A stretch of DNA of 64,000 nt, taken from contig NZ_CP116257.1 of assembly GCF_027947595.1 (NCBI RefSeq), forward strand, positions 2,294,001 to 2,358,000. The letters are read 5' to 3'. Made by a program: the position numbers and the translations under genes. The stretch is from Streptomyces lienomycini. GTDB lineage: Bacteria; Actinomycetota; Actinomycetes; Streptomycetales; Streptomycetaceae. A model generated the notes under the pieces. The model was not told the DNA's origin. It was given only the letters and a program-made list of their open reading frames with translations, and did no database searches. Shown here piece by piece: positions 17,482 to 26,392 of the stretch (within the stretch, counting starts at the first letter, position 1; each line of letters starts with the position of its first letter).

Positions 17482-18051
17482 CTACCTGCCGCCCCGCCAC
17501 CGAGCGCCCGTCAGCACCGCTCCCACCGCCACGCCGACCACCACGCCCGCGGCGATCACCCGGCCCAGTCCGGACCCGGCACCGGTCACCGGGACCTCCG
17601 CCGCGGCCGCCACCACGCCGGCTCCCGCGCAGGCCGCGACCGCCTCGGTCCAGGCGCGTGCGGTGCCGCGACCCCATCGCCAGGGCCACGTCTCGCTCGT
17701 CACCAGGTAGGCCACCAGCAGCCCCACCACGCAGGCGCCCTCCCACCAGGCCGGGTCGCCGGACGCCGCGATCACCACGACGCCCGCCGCCAGCACCGTC
17801 GTACGGTGGCGCGGCAGCCGGTGGAACCACCGGGTCGACTCCAGTGAGGGACGCAGGTCCAGTGAGGGTGCCGCCCACGCGGCGAAGGCGACCGCGCAGA
17901 CGAGTGGGACCGCCCCGCCCGCCGTGTCCACCGTCGTCCACGGCCGCCAGGCCATCACCACGGCGGCCACGGCGAGCACCCGCACCGGCACGGTGCCGAT
18001 CCAGTAGCCGAGGTACTCCCGCAGGCCGACCCGCGTGTCCGGCACCGTCAT
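17482..18051 (-). CDS. Hypothetical membrane protein (last gene of MoxR/DUF58 operon)
   Basis: A 189-residue protein with about five hydrophobic membrane segments (for example VRVLAVAAVVMAW, VPLVCAVAFAAWAAP, TTVLAAGVVVIAASG, the segment near AYLVTSETW and the final GLGRVIAAGVVVGVAVGAVL). I do not recognise a family. The ATG overlaps the DUF58 stop, so it belongs to the same coupled operon. Downstream is the 1-kb inverted-repeat block, which probably ends the transcript. Confidence 0.75.
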   Translation of the reverse strand: MTVPDTRVGLREYLGYWIGTVPVRVLAVAAVVMAWRPWTTVDTAGGAVPLVCAVAFAAWAAPSLDLRPSLESTRWFHRLPRHRTTVLAAGVVVIAASGDPAWWEGACVVGLLVAYLVTSETWPWRWGRGTARAWTEAVAACAGAGVVAAAAEVPVTGAGSGLGRVIAAGVVVGVAVGAVLTGARWRGGR

Positions 18052-19400
18052 CCCGGACGCCCCCTTCCGCCGATCCGCCCCGACAGCAGCGGGGCCAGGG
18101 CCAGGTCAAGTGACTCGCCCACGACGTGCCGGAGTACCGGCACCCCGCTGTCCCGCAGCGCGAAGCGCATCGCGTCGCGTTCCGCCCGCCACAGGCGCAG
18201 TCCCAACTCTCCTGCTGTGTCCCCGGGTTCGACCTGGGGATCGCCGCTCGGGATCTCCACCACGACGGGGCGGCGCCCCCGTGCCTGGAGGTCCCGCAGC
18301 ACTTGAAGGATGCGTGCGTCGCTCAGCGGGGTGAACACGTACACGAGGGCGCCCTCGGGCAGTGCGGGCGGTGGGACCCGTTCCAGCCCGGGGCCGCCGA
18401 AGCTGCGGTCCTTGCGGACGTCGAGGACGCTTTCGACGATGCGGTAGAACGCCGCGTCCCCGGTGCCCGGTGCCAGCCAGCGTGTGGTGCCGCCGGTGGA
18501 GACGACGCCCACCCGGTCGTGGGTGCGCAGGTAGGCGCGGGTGAGCCCGGCGGCGGCCCGTACCGTCTCGTCCAGGGACGACAGCCCGGTCACCGGGTCG
18601 AGGACGTCCCCGAACGCGTCGAGCAGCATCACCGTGTCGGCGGCCCGTTCGGCCGCGAACCGGTGCAGTTGGACGGACCCGCGCCGGGTCGTCGACGGCC
18701 AGTGGATGCGGCGCTGCCGCTCCCCGGGCACCCACGGGCCCACGCCGATGACCTCGACGCCCTCCCCGGACTGCGGTGAGGCGTGCTCGCCGAGCCGCTG
18801 CGGCAGCCGGGCCGGGATCGGCGTGAACCTCGCCTGGGTGGCCCGCGGGAACACCGACACCTCGGCGGCCTCCACGCGGACGGTGCGTCGCACGGTGCCC
18901 CCGGTGTCGTAGACGTCGAGGTCGACCGGGCCCAGCGACCAGCGTCCCCAGCTCAGTGCCGTGTGGCGCAGCGTCACCGGGGACGGGCCGACGACGACCT
19001 CGTCCAGGCGCAGGCCGGGGCCGAGCGTGAGACCGGGGTCGAGGCGGACGGCGTCACCGTCGTGGGCCACCGAGATGCGTACGGTGACCGTGTCGCCCTC
19101 GAAGCAGCGCCTCGGTTCGACGGTCGTCGACGTTTCGACGCGGCGGGCGTGGGCGCGGGGCAGGGCGAGGGCGAGCAGTACCAGGGGCGCCGCCGCGAGC
19201 GCGAGCAGCCATGCCCGGCCGGTGAGCAGCGCGGCGGACAGTGCCACGGCGGCGACGGTCAGCAGGCGCAGCGTGCGCTCACTGGGGCGTGGGCCGTCCG
19301 GGGGTGGGGGCGGCGGCTGCGACGGGGAGGTGCGGCCTTCCAGGGCGCGGACCACCACCGCGTTCGGCCGGGGGTCGGGTGCGGGCTCGGGTGCGGTCAC
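18048..19400 (-). CDS. DUF58 domain protein
   Basis: A 450-residue protein with a proline-rich cytoplasmic N-terminus, two close membrane segments (about 45-85), a beta-rich extracytoplasmic-type region and the DUF58 signature (GEGVEVIGVGPWVPGERQRRIHWPSTTRRG) preceding a von Willebrand A-like fold (MLLDAFGDV, then VGVVSTGG). DUF58 proteins pair with MoxR AAA ATPases, probably as substrate-recognising or metal-ion-site partners in assembly of protein or cofactor complexes. The GTG start overlaps the MoxR stop by 4 bp. The order DUF4129, unknown, MoxR, DUF58 is common in actinomycetes. Confidence 0.9.
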   Translation of the reverse strand: MTAPEPAPDPRPNAVVVRALEGRTSPSQPPPPPPDGPRPSERTLRLLTVAAVALSAALLTGRAWLLALAAAPLVLLALALPRAHARRVETSTTVEPRRCFEGDTVTVRISVAHDGDAVRLDPGLTLGPGLRLDEVVVGPSPVTLRHTALSWGRWSLGPVDLDVYDTGGTVRRTVRVEAAEVSVFPRATQARFTPIPARLPQRLGEHASPQSGEGVEVIGVGPWVPGERQRRIHWPSTTRRGSVQLHRFAAERAADTVMLLDAFGDVLDPVTGLSSLDETVRAAAGLTRAYLRTHDRVGVVSTGGTTRWLAPGTGDAAFYRIVESVLDVRKDRSFGGPGLERVPPPALPEGALVYVFTPLSDARILQVLRDLQARGRRPVVVEIPSGDPQVEPGDTAGELGLRLWRAERDAMRFALRDSGVPVLRHVVGESLDLALAPLLSGRIGGRGRPG

Positions 19401-20395
19401 GAGGGCACTGCGGCCGTGCGGCGTGTGGTCGGCGTACCGACGCCGGCGACTATCTCGCGCAGTACGTCGTCCGTGGATGTCTCCCGCACCCACAACTCCG
19501 GCCGGAGCGACACCCGGTGGGCCAGGGCGGGCACCGCGAGGCTCTTGATGTCCTCCGGGACGACGTAGTCGCGGCCGTCCAGTACGGCGCGGGCGCGGGC
19601 GAGCTGGACGAGGGCGAGTCCGCCGCGCGGGGAGGCGCCGATGCTGATCTGGGGGTGCTCGCGGGTCGCGCCGACGAGCGCGACGGCGTACTCCAGCAGG
19701 TCGTCGTCGATCTCCACGCGTTCCACGACGGCCCGCCACGCCACGACGTCCTCCGGCCCCGCGAGCCTTTCGAGGACGGTCTCGGGTGCGGCCCGGTCGA
19801 CCCGGGCCCGCAACATCGCCAGTTCCTCCGAGGCCGTCAGGTATCCCATCCTCACGCGCAGTTGGAACCGGTCGAGCTGGGCCTCGGGCAGGGAGTACGT
19901 GCCCTCGTACTCCACCGGGTTGGCGGTCGCCACGACCAGGAACGGGTCGGCGAGCGGCCGGGTCTCGCCGTCCACGGTCACCTGTGACTCGGCCATCGCC
20001 TCCAGCAGCGCGGCCTGCGTCTTGGGCGGGGTCCGGTTGATCTCGTCGGCGAGCAGGAGGTGCGTGAAGATCGGCCCGGGGTGGAACACCATCTCGCCGG
20101 TGCGCTGGTCGTACAGGGGTGTTCCGGTGACGTCCGACGGCAGCAGGTCGGGCGTGAACTGGATGCGGCGGAAGTCCAGTCCGAGCGTGGTGGCGAACGA
20201 CCGGGCGAGGAGTGTCTTGCCGAGTCCGGGCAGGTCCTCGACGAGGACGTGGCCGCGGGCCAGCACGCCCAGCATCACGAGTTCGAGCGCGTCCGGCTTG
20301 CCGACGACGGCGCGGCCGATCTCGCGCAGTACGGCACCGGCCTGCTCACCGACCTGCTCGGCGGTACGCGGCCGGGGCGTGGAAGGAGTCGTCAC
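19397..20395 (-). CDS. MoxR family AAA+ ATPase
   Basis: A 332-residue AAA+ ATPase. It has a Walker A in DLPGLGKTLLARSFA (about residues 54-68), the FTPDLLPSDVTG segment of MoxR proteins, a Walker B in LLLADEINRTPPKTQAALLEAM, sensor 1 (VVATANPVE) and the C-terminal lid (SIGASPRGGLALVQLARA). MoxR ATPases act as chaperone-like remodelling engines for metal-dependent or membrane complexes. It is coupled by 4-bp overlaps to the genes on either side. The substrate complex is unknown. Confidence 0.95.
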   Translation of the reverse strand: MTTPSTPRPRTAEQVGEQAGAVLREIGRAVVGKPDALELVMLGVLARGHVLVEDLPGLGKTLLARSFATTLGLDFRRIQFTPDLLPSDVTGTPLYDQRTGEMVFHPGPIFTHLLLADEINRTPPKTQAALLEAMAESQVTVDGETRPLADPFLVVATANPVEYEGTYSLPEAQLDRFQLRVRMGYLTASEELAMLRARVDRAAPETVLERLAGPEDVVAWRAVVERVEIDDDLLEYAVALVGATREHPQISIGASPRGGLALVQLARARAVLDGRDYVVPEDIKSLAVPALAHRVSLRPELWVRETSTDDVLREIVAGVGTPTTRRTAAVPS

Positions 20396-20967
20396 GTCGC
20401 TTGGTCCTTAGCGGTACGGGGGCTACGGGTGCGGGGTGCGCCGAGTACTTCGAGCCGGTCGACGAGGCGGCGCAGCACGTCGACCGGGACCTCGCCGTCG
20501 GGTCCGGTGCCCGGTGGCACCGGACCCAGCCACGGCCACAGCTCGGGGCCGATCAGCTCGGCGGCCCGCTCCGGCTGGTGCTCCAGGGACACCTGGTGGT
20601 GTTCGGCGAGCGCGGCGGCATACAGGTGGCGCAGCTCGGGCCGGAGCACCGCGCGGTAGTAGAGGGCGCCGTCGGATCCGGTGGACGTGCTCACGTTGCG
20701 GCGCCACTCGCCCATGCCGGGCAGCCGGGTCCTCAGCAGCCGCACCTCGTCCCGGTGCCCGGCGTCGAGGGCGCCCGCCCCGGTGACGTACCGGGCGACG
20801 AGCAGGGCCGCCGCGACGAGCAGGGCGACGAGGGCACCGGCCGCGGTGGGACCGTCGAAGAGCAGGACGAGCAGCACGCCGGAGCCGGCGACCGCGCCGC
20901 CGAGCAGCGCGAGCCCGCGCAGGGTGAGCATGTCCTGTCCCCGGGGTCCTCCCGCAGGTCGGTTCAC
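20392..20967 (-). CDS. Hypothetical membrane-anchored protein in MoxR operon
   Basis: A 191-residue protein with two adjacent N-terminal hydrophobic helices (about 15-60, LALLGGAVAGSGVLLVLLF and GALVALLVAAALLVARYV), then a charged cytoplasmic domain (RLLRTRLPGMGEWRRN through LEVLGAP). I do not recognise the domain, but this position between a DUF4129 and a MoxR gene regularly carries such a protein in Streptomyces-like genomes. The GTG start and both overlaps show tight co-translation. Confidence 0.8.
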   Translation of the reverse strand: MNRPAGGPRGQDMLTLRGLALLGGAVAGSGVLLVLLFDGPTAAGALVALLVAAALLVARYVTGAGALDAGHRDEVRLLRTRLPGMGEWRRNVSTSTGSDGALYYRAVLRPELRHLYAAALAEHHQVSLEHQPERAAELIGPELWPWLGPVPPGTGPDGEVPVDVLRRLVDRLEVLGAPRTRSPRTAKDQAT

Positions 20968-21917
20968 CGCCCGGCCTCCTGGTCCTGGTTGTGGTCTGCG
21001 AGCAGTGCCGCGATCTCCTCCAGGGCGTCGGCGGCGGCGTCCCGGTGGGCGGTGTCCATCGGGTGCGAGGAGTAACGGGCCTCGCGGAACAGCGCCGTGA
21101 GCCGGGGCGCGGCCCGACCCGGGGCGAGACCGGCGTCGGCGGTGCGGGTGAGCAGGTCGGCGGGGCTGTCGGAGGCGTGGCGGGGCACGCCGGACGCGAC
21201 GAGGGCGTCCTCCATGGCGGCGTAGCAGGCGATGACGGCCGCGCGGGCGTCGTCACCGGTGTCTTCCAGGGCGCGGCGGCCCGAGTGCACGGCGGACAGC
21301 AGCAGCCGCGCGTCCTCGTCCTGTGCCGCGGGACCCGCCGGGCCGGGGCGTTGCGGCACCCGCAGTCCGAACCGTCGCAGTCGCCGTACGACGGCCACCA
21401 CGATCAGCGCGACGACGATCGCGGCCAGCGCGGCGAGCACGAGGTACAGCGGCAGCGAGGAAGGGCCGTCCGAGTTCCCGTGGTGCACCGGCGGCGGGAC
21501 AAGGGTGCGGGTCGGTGTGGGGGCGGGCGCGGTCGCGGCGGGCAGGGGCGGGCCGGACGTGTTGCCGCCCGTGGAGAACCGGTGCAGCACCATGGCCAGG
21601 ACGCCGATGACGCCCACCCCGGCGAGCAGCAGTGGCGCGGCGATCTCCCGCAGCCGCTCCTCGCGCGGTGGCAGCGAGAAGCGGTCGGCACCGAAACGGG
21701 GACGGAAGTGGTTGACGGCCGAGACGGCCCCGAGCATCCAGGCGACGGACGTCCCGATCACCACGAAGCCCCAGTGGCCGATCGGCCCCATGCCGGAATG
21801 CAGCAGGCCCTCCGCGGGCCGCAGCGCGAGCGCGGCGACGGCCAGCGCCCCGACCACCGAGACGGCGATCACCGCCCCCGGCGCCGCCCGGTGTCGCGTC
21901 CGCTCCCCGTCTTCCAT
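20964..21917 (-). CDS. DUF4129 domain membrane protein
   Basis: A 317-residue protein that opens the MoxR/DUF58 operon. Membrane segments lie at about 15-35, 45-65, 95-115 and 155-180, and the C-terminal 120 residues form the DUF4129 domain (DARAAVIACYAAMEDAL, then SDSPADLLTRTA and LFREARYSSHPM). In related operons DUF4129 proteins sometimes carry a transglutaminase domain; none is seen here. The promoter should lie in the 69-bp gap upstream, where I see no clear motif. Confidence 0.85.
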   Translation of the reverse strand: MEDGERTRHRAAPGAVIAVSVVGALAVAALALRPAEGLLHSGMGPIGHWGFVVIGTSVAWMLGAVSAVNHFRPRFGADRFSLPPREERLREIAAPLLLAGVGVIGVLAMVLHRFSTGGNTSGPPLPAATAPAPTPTRTLVPPPVHHGNSDGPSSLPLYLVLAALAAIVVALIVVAVVRRLRRFGLRVPQRPGPAGPAAQDEDARLLLSAVHSGRRALEDTGDDARAAVIACYAAMEDALVASGVPRHASDSPADLLTRTADAGLAPGRAAPRLTALFREARYSSHPMDTAHRDAAADALEEIAALLADHNQDQEAGR

Positions 21918-21986
21918 GCCGTCCCCCGCTGAACCCCTCGCCCCCCGAACGCCTGTTCAGCGCCATCTTGGCACAGGCGGGGCCGC

Positions 21987-22904
21987 TCATCCCAGGGCCA
22001 GTGCCCGCGCGATCGACGTGATCGTGTCCGGCCCCACCCGGCAGCAGCCGCCGATCAGCCGGGCCCCCTGCTCCCGCCAGTCCCGTACCCGCTCGGTGGT
22101 CAAGGACGAACGTCCGCGCCAGGCACGGGCGTCGGCGTCCCAGCTCTCCCCGCTGTTGGGGTAGGCGACGACCGGCTTGCCGGTGACGCGGGCGGCGGTC
22201 TCGACCGCGCCGGACACGTCCTGGGGGGCACAGCAGTTGACGCCCACCGCGATCACCTCCTCCGCGTCGGCGGCCAACGCGAACGCCTCCTCCAGCGGCT
22301 GGCCGGCCCGCGTGCGGTCGCCCGCGACGGTGTACGACAGCCAGGCGGGCACGCCCAGTCCGCGCACCGCCCTCAGCAGGGCCGCCGCCTCGTCGGTGTC
22401 CGGCACCGTCTCCAGGGCGAGGACGTCGGGGCCCGCGGCGGCCAGGATTTCCAGGCGGGGGCGGTGGAAGCGCTCCAGTTCGCGCACGCCGAGGCCGTAC
22501 CGTCCCCGGTACTCGGAGCCGTCCGCGAGCATCGCCCCGTACGGGCCCGCCGACGCCGCCACCCAGCGGGGGCGGTCCGGGCCTGCCCGGCGGGCGGCCT
22601 CACGCGCCGACTCGACGCTGAGCGCGAGCAGTTCCGCGGCTCGTCCGGGTCCGATGCCGCGCCGGGCGAAGCCCTCGAAGGTGGCCTGGTAGCTGGAGGT
22701 GATCGCCACGTCGGCGCCCGCCTCGAAGTAGGCGAGATGGGCCCTCGTGATCGCCTCGGGGTCCTCGGCCAGCAGCCGGGCCGACCACAGCGCGTCGCCC
22801 AGGTCGTGCCCGGCCGCCTCCAACTGGTTCGACATCCCGCCGTCGAGGACGAGCGGGCCGGAGGCGGGGGAGCCCGCGAGGGCGGCGGCGAAGGCGCTGG
22901 TCAT
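21987..22904 (-). CDS. mmuM: Homocysteine S-methyltransferase
   Basis: A 305-residue enzyme that should transfer a methyl group from S-methylmethionine or S-adenosylmethionine to homocysteine. The zinc-binding cysteines are intact: one in GVNCCAPQ and the pair in IGGCCRVGP near the C-terminus. LDGGMSNQLE at the N-terminus and SSYQATFEGF are family hallmarks. Cytoplasmic and single-domain, matching MmuM rather than the larger MetH. It stands alone on the minus strand, divergent from the CPBP gene. Confidence 0.93.
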   Translation of the reverse strand: MTSAFAAALAGSPASGPLVLDGGMSNQLEAAGHDLGDALWSARLLAEDPEAITRAHLAYFEAGADVAITSSYQATFEGFARRGIGPGRAAELLALSVESAREAARRAGPDRPRWVAASAGPYGAMLADGSEYRGRYGLGVRELERFHRPRLEILAAAGPDVLALETVPDTDEAAALLRAVRGLGVPAWLSYTVAGDRTRAGQPLEEAFALAADAEEVIAVGVNCCAPQDVSGAVETAARVTGKPVVAYPNSGESWDADARAWRGRSSLTTERVRDWREQGARLIGGCCRVGPDTITSIARALALG

Positions 22905-23065
22905 GGCATGAGGCTACGGCCCGCCGACCCGCGCTCGGGTGCCTTGTCCCCCGTGCGAGCTACAGGCAGGTGTCCACCGTGAGGTGACGATCTCCGGCCG
23001 CCGGATCCGTAGCGTCCGGTACAGCCCGCGGCACTCGGTCACGGGCCCGACGAAGGAGTCCCCCC

Positions 23066-23908
23066 GTGAGGTTCGTGTGGCAGTTCCTGGCCGTGCTGGT
23101 GGCCTACGCCATCGGCGGCATGGCCATCCAGGCGGTGCAGGACAACGACTGGCTCACCCTGGTCGTCGGTCTCACGGCGGCCGCGCTGGTGGTGTTCGTG
23201 TACGCGTGGGTGGTGCGGCGCACCGAACGCCGCCAGGCCCTGGACGTGGCCCGCGAGGACGCCGTCGCCAAGACCGGGTGGGGGGTGCTGATCGGGGTCG
23301 GGCTGTTCTCGGCCGTCATCGTGAACCTCTTCACCTCCGGGCACTACGAGGTCGAGGGACTGGGCTCGGTGCCGGGCGCGATCGGGCTGGTCGGCTTCAT
23401 GGCCGGGGCCGCCGCGACGGAGGAGGTCCTGTTCCGCGGGGTCCTGTTCCGGATCATCGAGGAGCACCTCGGCACGTACCTCGCCCTGGGCCTGACCGGC
23501 ATCGTGTTCGGCCTCATGCACCTGCTCAACGAGGACGCCACCCTGTGGGGCGCCCTCGCCATCGCCGTCGAGGCCGGATTCATGCTCGCCGCCGCGTACG
23601 CCGCCACCCGCAGCCTGTGGCTGGCGATCGGCGTGCACTTCGGCTGGAACTTCGCCGCGGCCGGCGTCTTCAGCACCGTGGTCTCCGGCAACGGCGACAA
23701 CAAGGGCCTGCTGGACGCCACGATGTCGGGTCCGGAGCTGCTCACCGGCGGCGACTTCGGGCCGGAGGGCAGCGTGTACTCGGTGGGCTTCGGGGTCCTG
23801 CTGACCCTCGTGTTCCTGTGGCTGGCGCACCGGCGCGGGCACATCGTGCCGTTCGGCTCGCGGCGGCGTGCCGCGGCCGCCAACTCCACCGCTACACTTC
23901 CCCGGTGA
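23066..23908 (+). CDS. CPBP family intramembrane glutamic protease-like protein
   Basis: A 280-residue polytopic membrane protein with the CPBP/Abi signatures: TEEVLFRGVLF (Glu-Glu-x3-Arg), GLMHLL (His) and the later AIGVHFGWNF. These residues form the active site of Rce1-like intramembrane proteases and of bacterial immunity proteins. About seven membrane helices are visible. A GAAGGAG ribosome site precedes the GTG start. The stop overlaps the sensor kinase start by 4 bp, so a membrane protease is produced together with a two-component system. Confidence 0.9.
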   Translation: MRFVWQFLAVLVAYAIGGMAIQAVQDNDWLTLVVGLTAAALVVFVYAWVVRRTERRQALDVAREDAVAKTGWGVLIGVGLFSAVIVNLFTSGHYEVEGLGSVPGAIGLVGFMAGAAATEEVLFRGVLFRIIEEHLGTYLALGLTGIVFGLMHLLNEDATLWGALAIAVEAGFMLAAAYAATRSLWLAIGVHFGWNFAAAGVFSTVVSGNGDNKGLLDATMSGPELLTGGDFGPEGSVYSVGFGVLLTLVFLWLAHRRGHIVPFGSRRRAAAANSTATLPR

Positions 23909-25062
23909 TCGATCGCCGACGGCTCCTGGACCTGTGGCGCCGACTCGACGTCACGGTCCGGGACCTCCCGTTCGGGCTGCTGCTCCTGGTCGCGTCGCTG
24001 CTGCCGGCGCTCCGCGGCAACGGCACGGAGGTCGGGGGCCTGCCGACCCGCCCCGCCGACGCCCTCGCCGGGGTCGCGGCCGTCCTCCAGACCGTCCCGC
24101 TGGCGGTGCGCCGGCGGTGGCCGCTCGTCTGCGTCGCCCTCGTCTCGTTCGGCTTCGCCGTCGACCAGATCCGCGGCTACCACCTGTTCGCGGGCACCGC
24201 ACTGCCCATCGCGCTGATCAGCGCGGGGTCGTACCTGGAGAAGTACCGCCGCGCCACCCTGGCCGCCGCCACCGTGGCGTTCGTGGGGGTGTCGGTCGAG
24301 CTGTACCGGCGCGGGCCCGGCGAATCGGTGATCGAGTTCGTCTCGTTCTACCTGGTGCTGGCCCTCGCCTGGGGCATCGGCGCGTGGATGCGCTCCGCGC
24401 GCGCCGCGGAGGCCGAACGCCGCAGCCGGGCCGCCGAGGACGCCCGCACCGCCGAACGCTCCCGCATCGCCCGCGAGTTGCACGACGTCGTGACCCATCA
24501 CGTGACGGCGATGGTCGTGCAGTCCGAGGCCGCCAGGTACCTGACCGCCGCACCCGAGCGGCTCGACGACACACTGGCCGCCGTCAGCGACACCGGCCGC
24601 CGGGCCATCACCGACCTGCGGCACCTGCTCGAACTGCTCAACCCGGACCACGGCACCGCCGAGCCCAGGACGCCACCGGTCGGCCGGGTGCTCACCCTGG
24701 TCGAGCAGACACGCCGGGCCGGGCAGCCGGTGGAGTTCACCGAGGACGGCACACCGGCGGCCTCGACCGGGAGCGCCGACCTCGTGGCCTACCGCGTCGT
24801 GCAGGAGGCCCTGACCAACGCCCTCAAGTACGACCACGGCGGCAAGACCTCGGTCCTGGTGCGCCACGGCGAAAGGGAGATCACGGTGGAAGTGGGCACG
24901 GACGGCTCGGGCACGGGGGCCGCGTCACCCGGCGGGAGCGGGCGGGGCCTGGCCGGCCTGCGCGAACGGGTCGACGTGCTGGGCGGGGAGTTCAGCGCGG
25001 ACCGCGCGGACGGCGGCGGCTTCGTCGTCCGCGCCCGGATACCCGGGGGGAGCACGGCATGA
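23905..25062 (+). CDS. Sensor histidine kinase (NarL-group, HisKA_3)
   Basis: A 385-residue kinase. The first 160 residues hold about four to five membrane helices without a large extracellular domain, so the signal is probably sensed within the membrane or from the protease partner. A coiled linker leads to the dimerisation helix with the phospho-His in ARELHDVVTHHVTAMVVQSE and then a GHKL ATPase domain (VVQEALTNALKY, GSGRGLAGLRERV). The GTG start overlaps the CPBP stop and the stop overlaps the regulator start, so the three genes form one operon. Confidence 0.92.
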   Translation: MIDRRRLLDLWRRLDVTVRDLPFGLLLLVASLLPALRGNGTEVGGLPTRPADALAGVAAVLQTVPLAVRRRWPLVCVALVSFGFAVDQIRGYHLFAGTALPIALISAGSYLEKYRRATLAAATVAFVGVSVELYRRGPGESVIEFVSFYLVLALAWGIGAWMRSARAAEAERRSRAAEDARTAERSRIARELHDVVTHHVTAMVVQSEAARYLTAAPERLDDTLAAVSDTGRRAITDLRHLLELLNPDHGTAEPRTPPVGRVLTLVEQTRRAGQPVEFTEDGTPAASTGSADLVAYRVVQEALTNALKYDHGGKTSVLVRHGEREITVEVGTDGSGTGAASPGGSGRGLAGLRERVDVLGGEFSADRADGGGFVVRARIPGGSTA

Positions 25063-25721
25063 GCACGCCGGTCCGGGTCGTGATCTGCGACGACCAGGTG
25101 CTGATCCGCACCGGGCTGGCGACGATCATCGACGCCCAGCCCGACCTGGAGGTGGTCGGCGAGTGCGGAGACGGGCAGGCGGGAGTCGACCTCGCCCGTG
25201 AACTGCGCCCGGACGTCGTGGTGATGGACATCCGCATGCCGGTCCTCGACGGCCTCGAAGCGACCCGCCTGCTGGCCGGCGCCGGGGTGGAGCACCCCGT
25301 CAAGGTGCTCGTCGTGACGACGTTCAACCTCGACGAGTACGTCTACGAGGCGCTCCGCGCGGGCGCCAGCGGGTTCCTGCTCAAGGACGCGCCGCCCGAC
25401 CGGCTGCTGCACGGCATCCGGACCGTCGCCATGGGCGCGGCACTCCTCGACCCCGACGTGACCCGGCGCCTGGTGGGCCGGTACGCGGCCCGCATCCGGC
25501 CCGCCGAAGCCGGCGCCGCCCGGGACATCCCGCTGACGCCCCGTGAGATGGAGGTGCTGCGCCTCATCGCGGACGGCCTGTCCAACAGCGAGATCGCCGC
25601 GTCCCTCGTGATCAGCCCCGAGACCGTGAAGACGTTCGTGTCCCGCATCCTCACCAAGCTCAACCTCCGCGACCGCGTCCAGGCCGTCGTCTTCGCCTAC
25701 CGCCACGGGCTGGTGACCTGA
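25059..25721 (+). CDS. NarL/FixJ-type response regulator
   Basis: A 220-residue regulator with a receiver domain (acidic pair CDDQ, phospho-acceptor Asp in VVVMDIRMPVLDG, switch Thr in VVTTF, Lys in LLKDA) and a C-terminal LuxR-type helix-turn-helix (LTPREMEVLRLIADGLSNSEIA). It is the partner of the kinase translated just before it. It converges on a minus-strand membrane-protein gene 17 bp away. Targets are not evident, but self-regulation of the protease operon is plausible. Confidence 0.94.
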   Translation: MSTPVRVVICDDQVLIRTGLATIIDAQPDLEVVGECGDGQAGVDLARELRPDVVVMDIRMPVLDGLEATRLLAGAGVEHPVKVLVVTTFNLDEYVYEALRAGASGFLLKDAPPDRLLHGIRTVAMGAALLDPDVTRRLVGRYAARIRPAEAGAARDIPLTPREMEVLRLIADGLSNSEIAASLVISPETVKTFVSRILTKLNLRDRVQAVVFAYRHGLVT

Positions 25722-25737
25722 CGCGACGTACGGCCGC

Positions 25738-26277
25738 TCAACTCCGCAACCGGTCGCGCATCCGCGACAGACGCCGGTCGAAGCGGAGGTGGTACCAGGT
25801 CAGCCAGCCCATGAACACGACCGCCAGGCCGAGCATCAGGCTTCCGGCGCCGACCGAGCCGGACGAGAACCACAGGGCGGACGTGCCGAAGAAGATCAGG
25901 GCCAGCATGGGGAACGCCCACCAGCGGTTGCGCCGCAGCTTTCGCTGACGGGAGTCGACCAGCGCCGCCATCGCCCGCCGCTCCCCGGGGTCCCGGGGCG
26001 CCGGTCCGCCCTTGAGGATCCGCCGCTCCATGGCGGGTACGTCGTCCGGCTCCGTACCGACCGCTCGGGCGTCGCGCACGCGCCGACGGCGCACCCACCA
26101 CACCATCCAGACGGCGAGCGGCACCGTGCCCAGCACGGCCGACGGCCACGCCGACACGCCGCCCAGGACCAGTCGGACCCCGACGCCCACGACGAGGGCG
26201 GCGATCACCCCGATGCCCCACAGGCTGTCCTGCCACCGCAGCCGCGGACGGTCGTCGCTTCTCTCTGCGCTTGCCAT
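25738..26277 (-). CDS. Hypothetical membrane protein
   Basis: A 179-residue protein with two N-terminal membrane segments (about 20-65), a charged central stretch (RRRRVRDARAVG through SRQRKLRRN) and two more membrane segments (about 120-160) before a basic C-terminus. An AGAGGTG ribosome site sits correctly before the ATG at 26277, which decides the start against longer frames. I do not recognise a family. It may be transcribed alone. Confidence 0.75.
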   Translation of the reverse strand: MASAERSDDRPRLRWQDSLWGIGVIAALVVGVGVRLVLGGVSAWPSAVLGTVPLAVWMVWWVRRRRVRDARAVGTEPDDVPAMERRILKGGPAPRDPGERRAMAALVDSRQRKLRRNRWWAFPMLALIFFGTSALWFSSGSVGAGSLMLGLAVVFMGWLTWYHLRFDRRLSRMRDRLRS

Positions 26278-26392
26278 GTCACCTCTCATGTCCCAGGGGG
26301 GAAGGCGTGGACGTGCGGTGAAGACCGGGTACCCGCGTTCGCCGGGAACAGTTCGGCCGGCGCCGAAGCAACCGGCGCCTAGCGTGCGGGAC

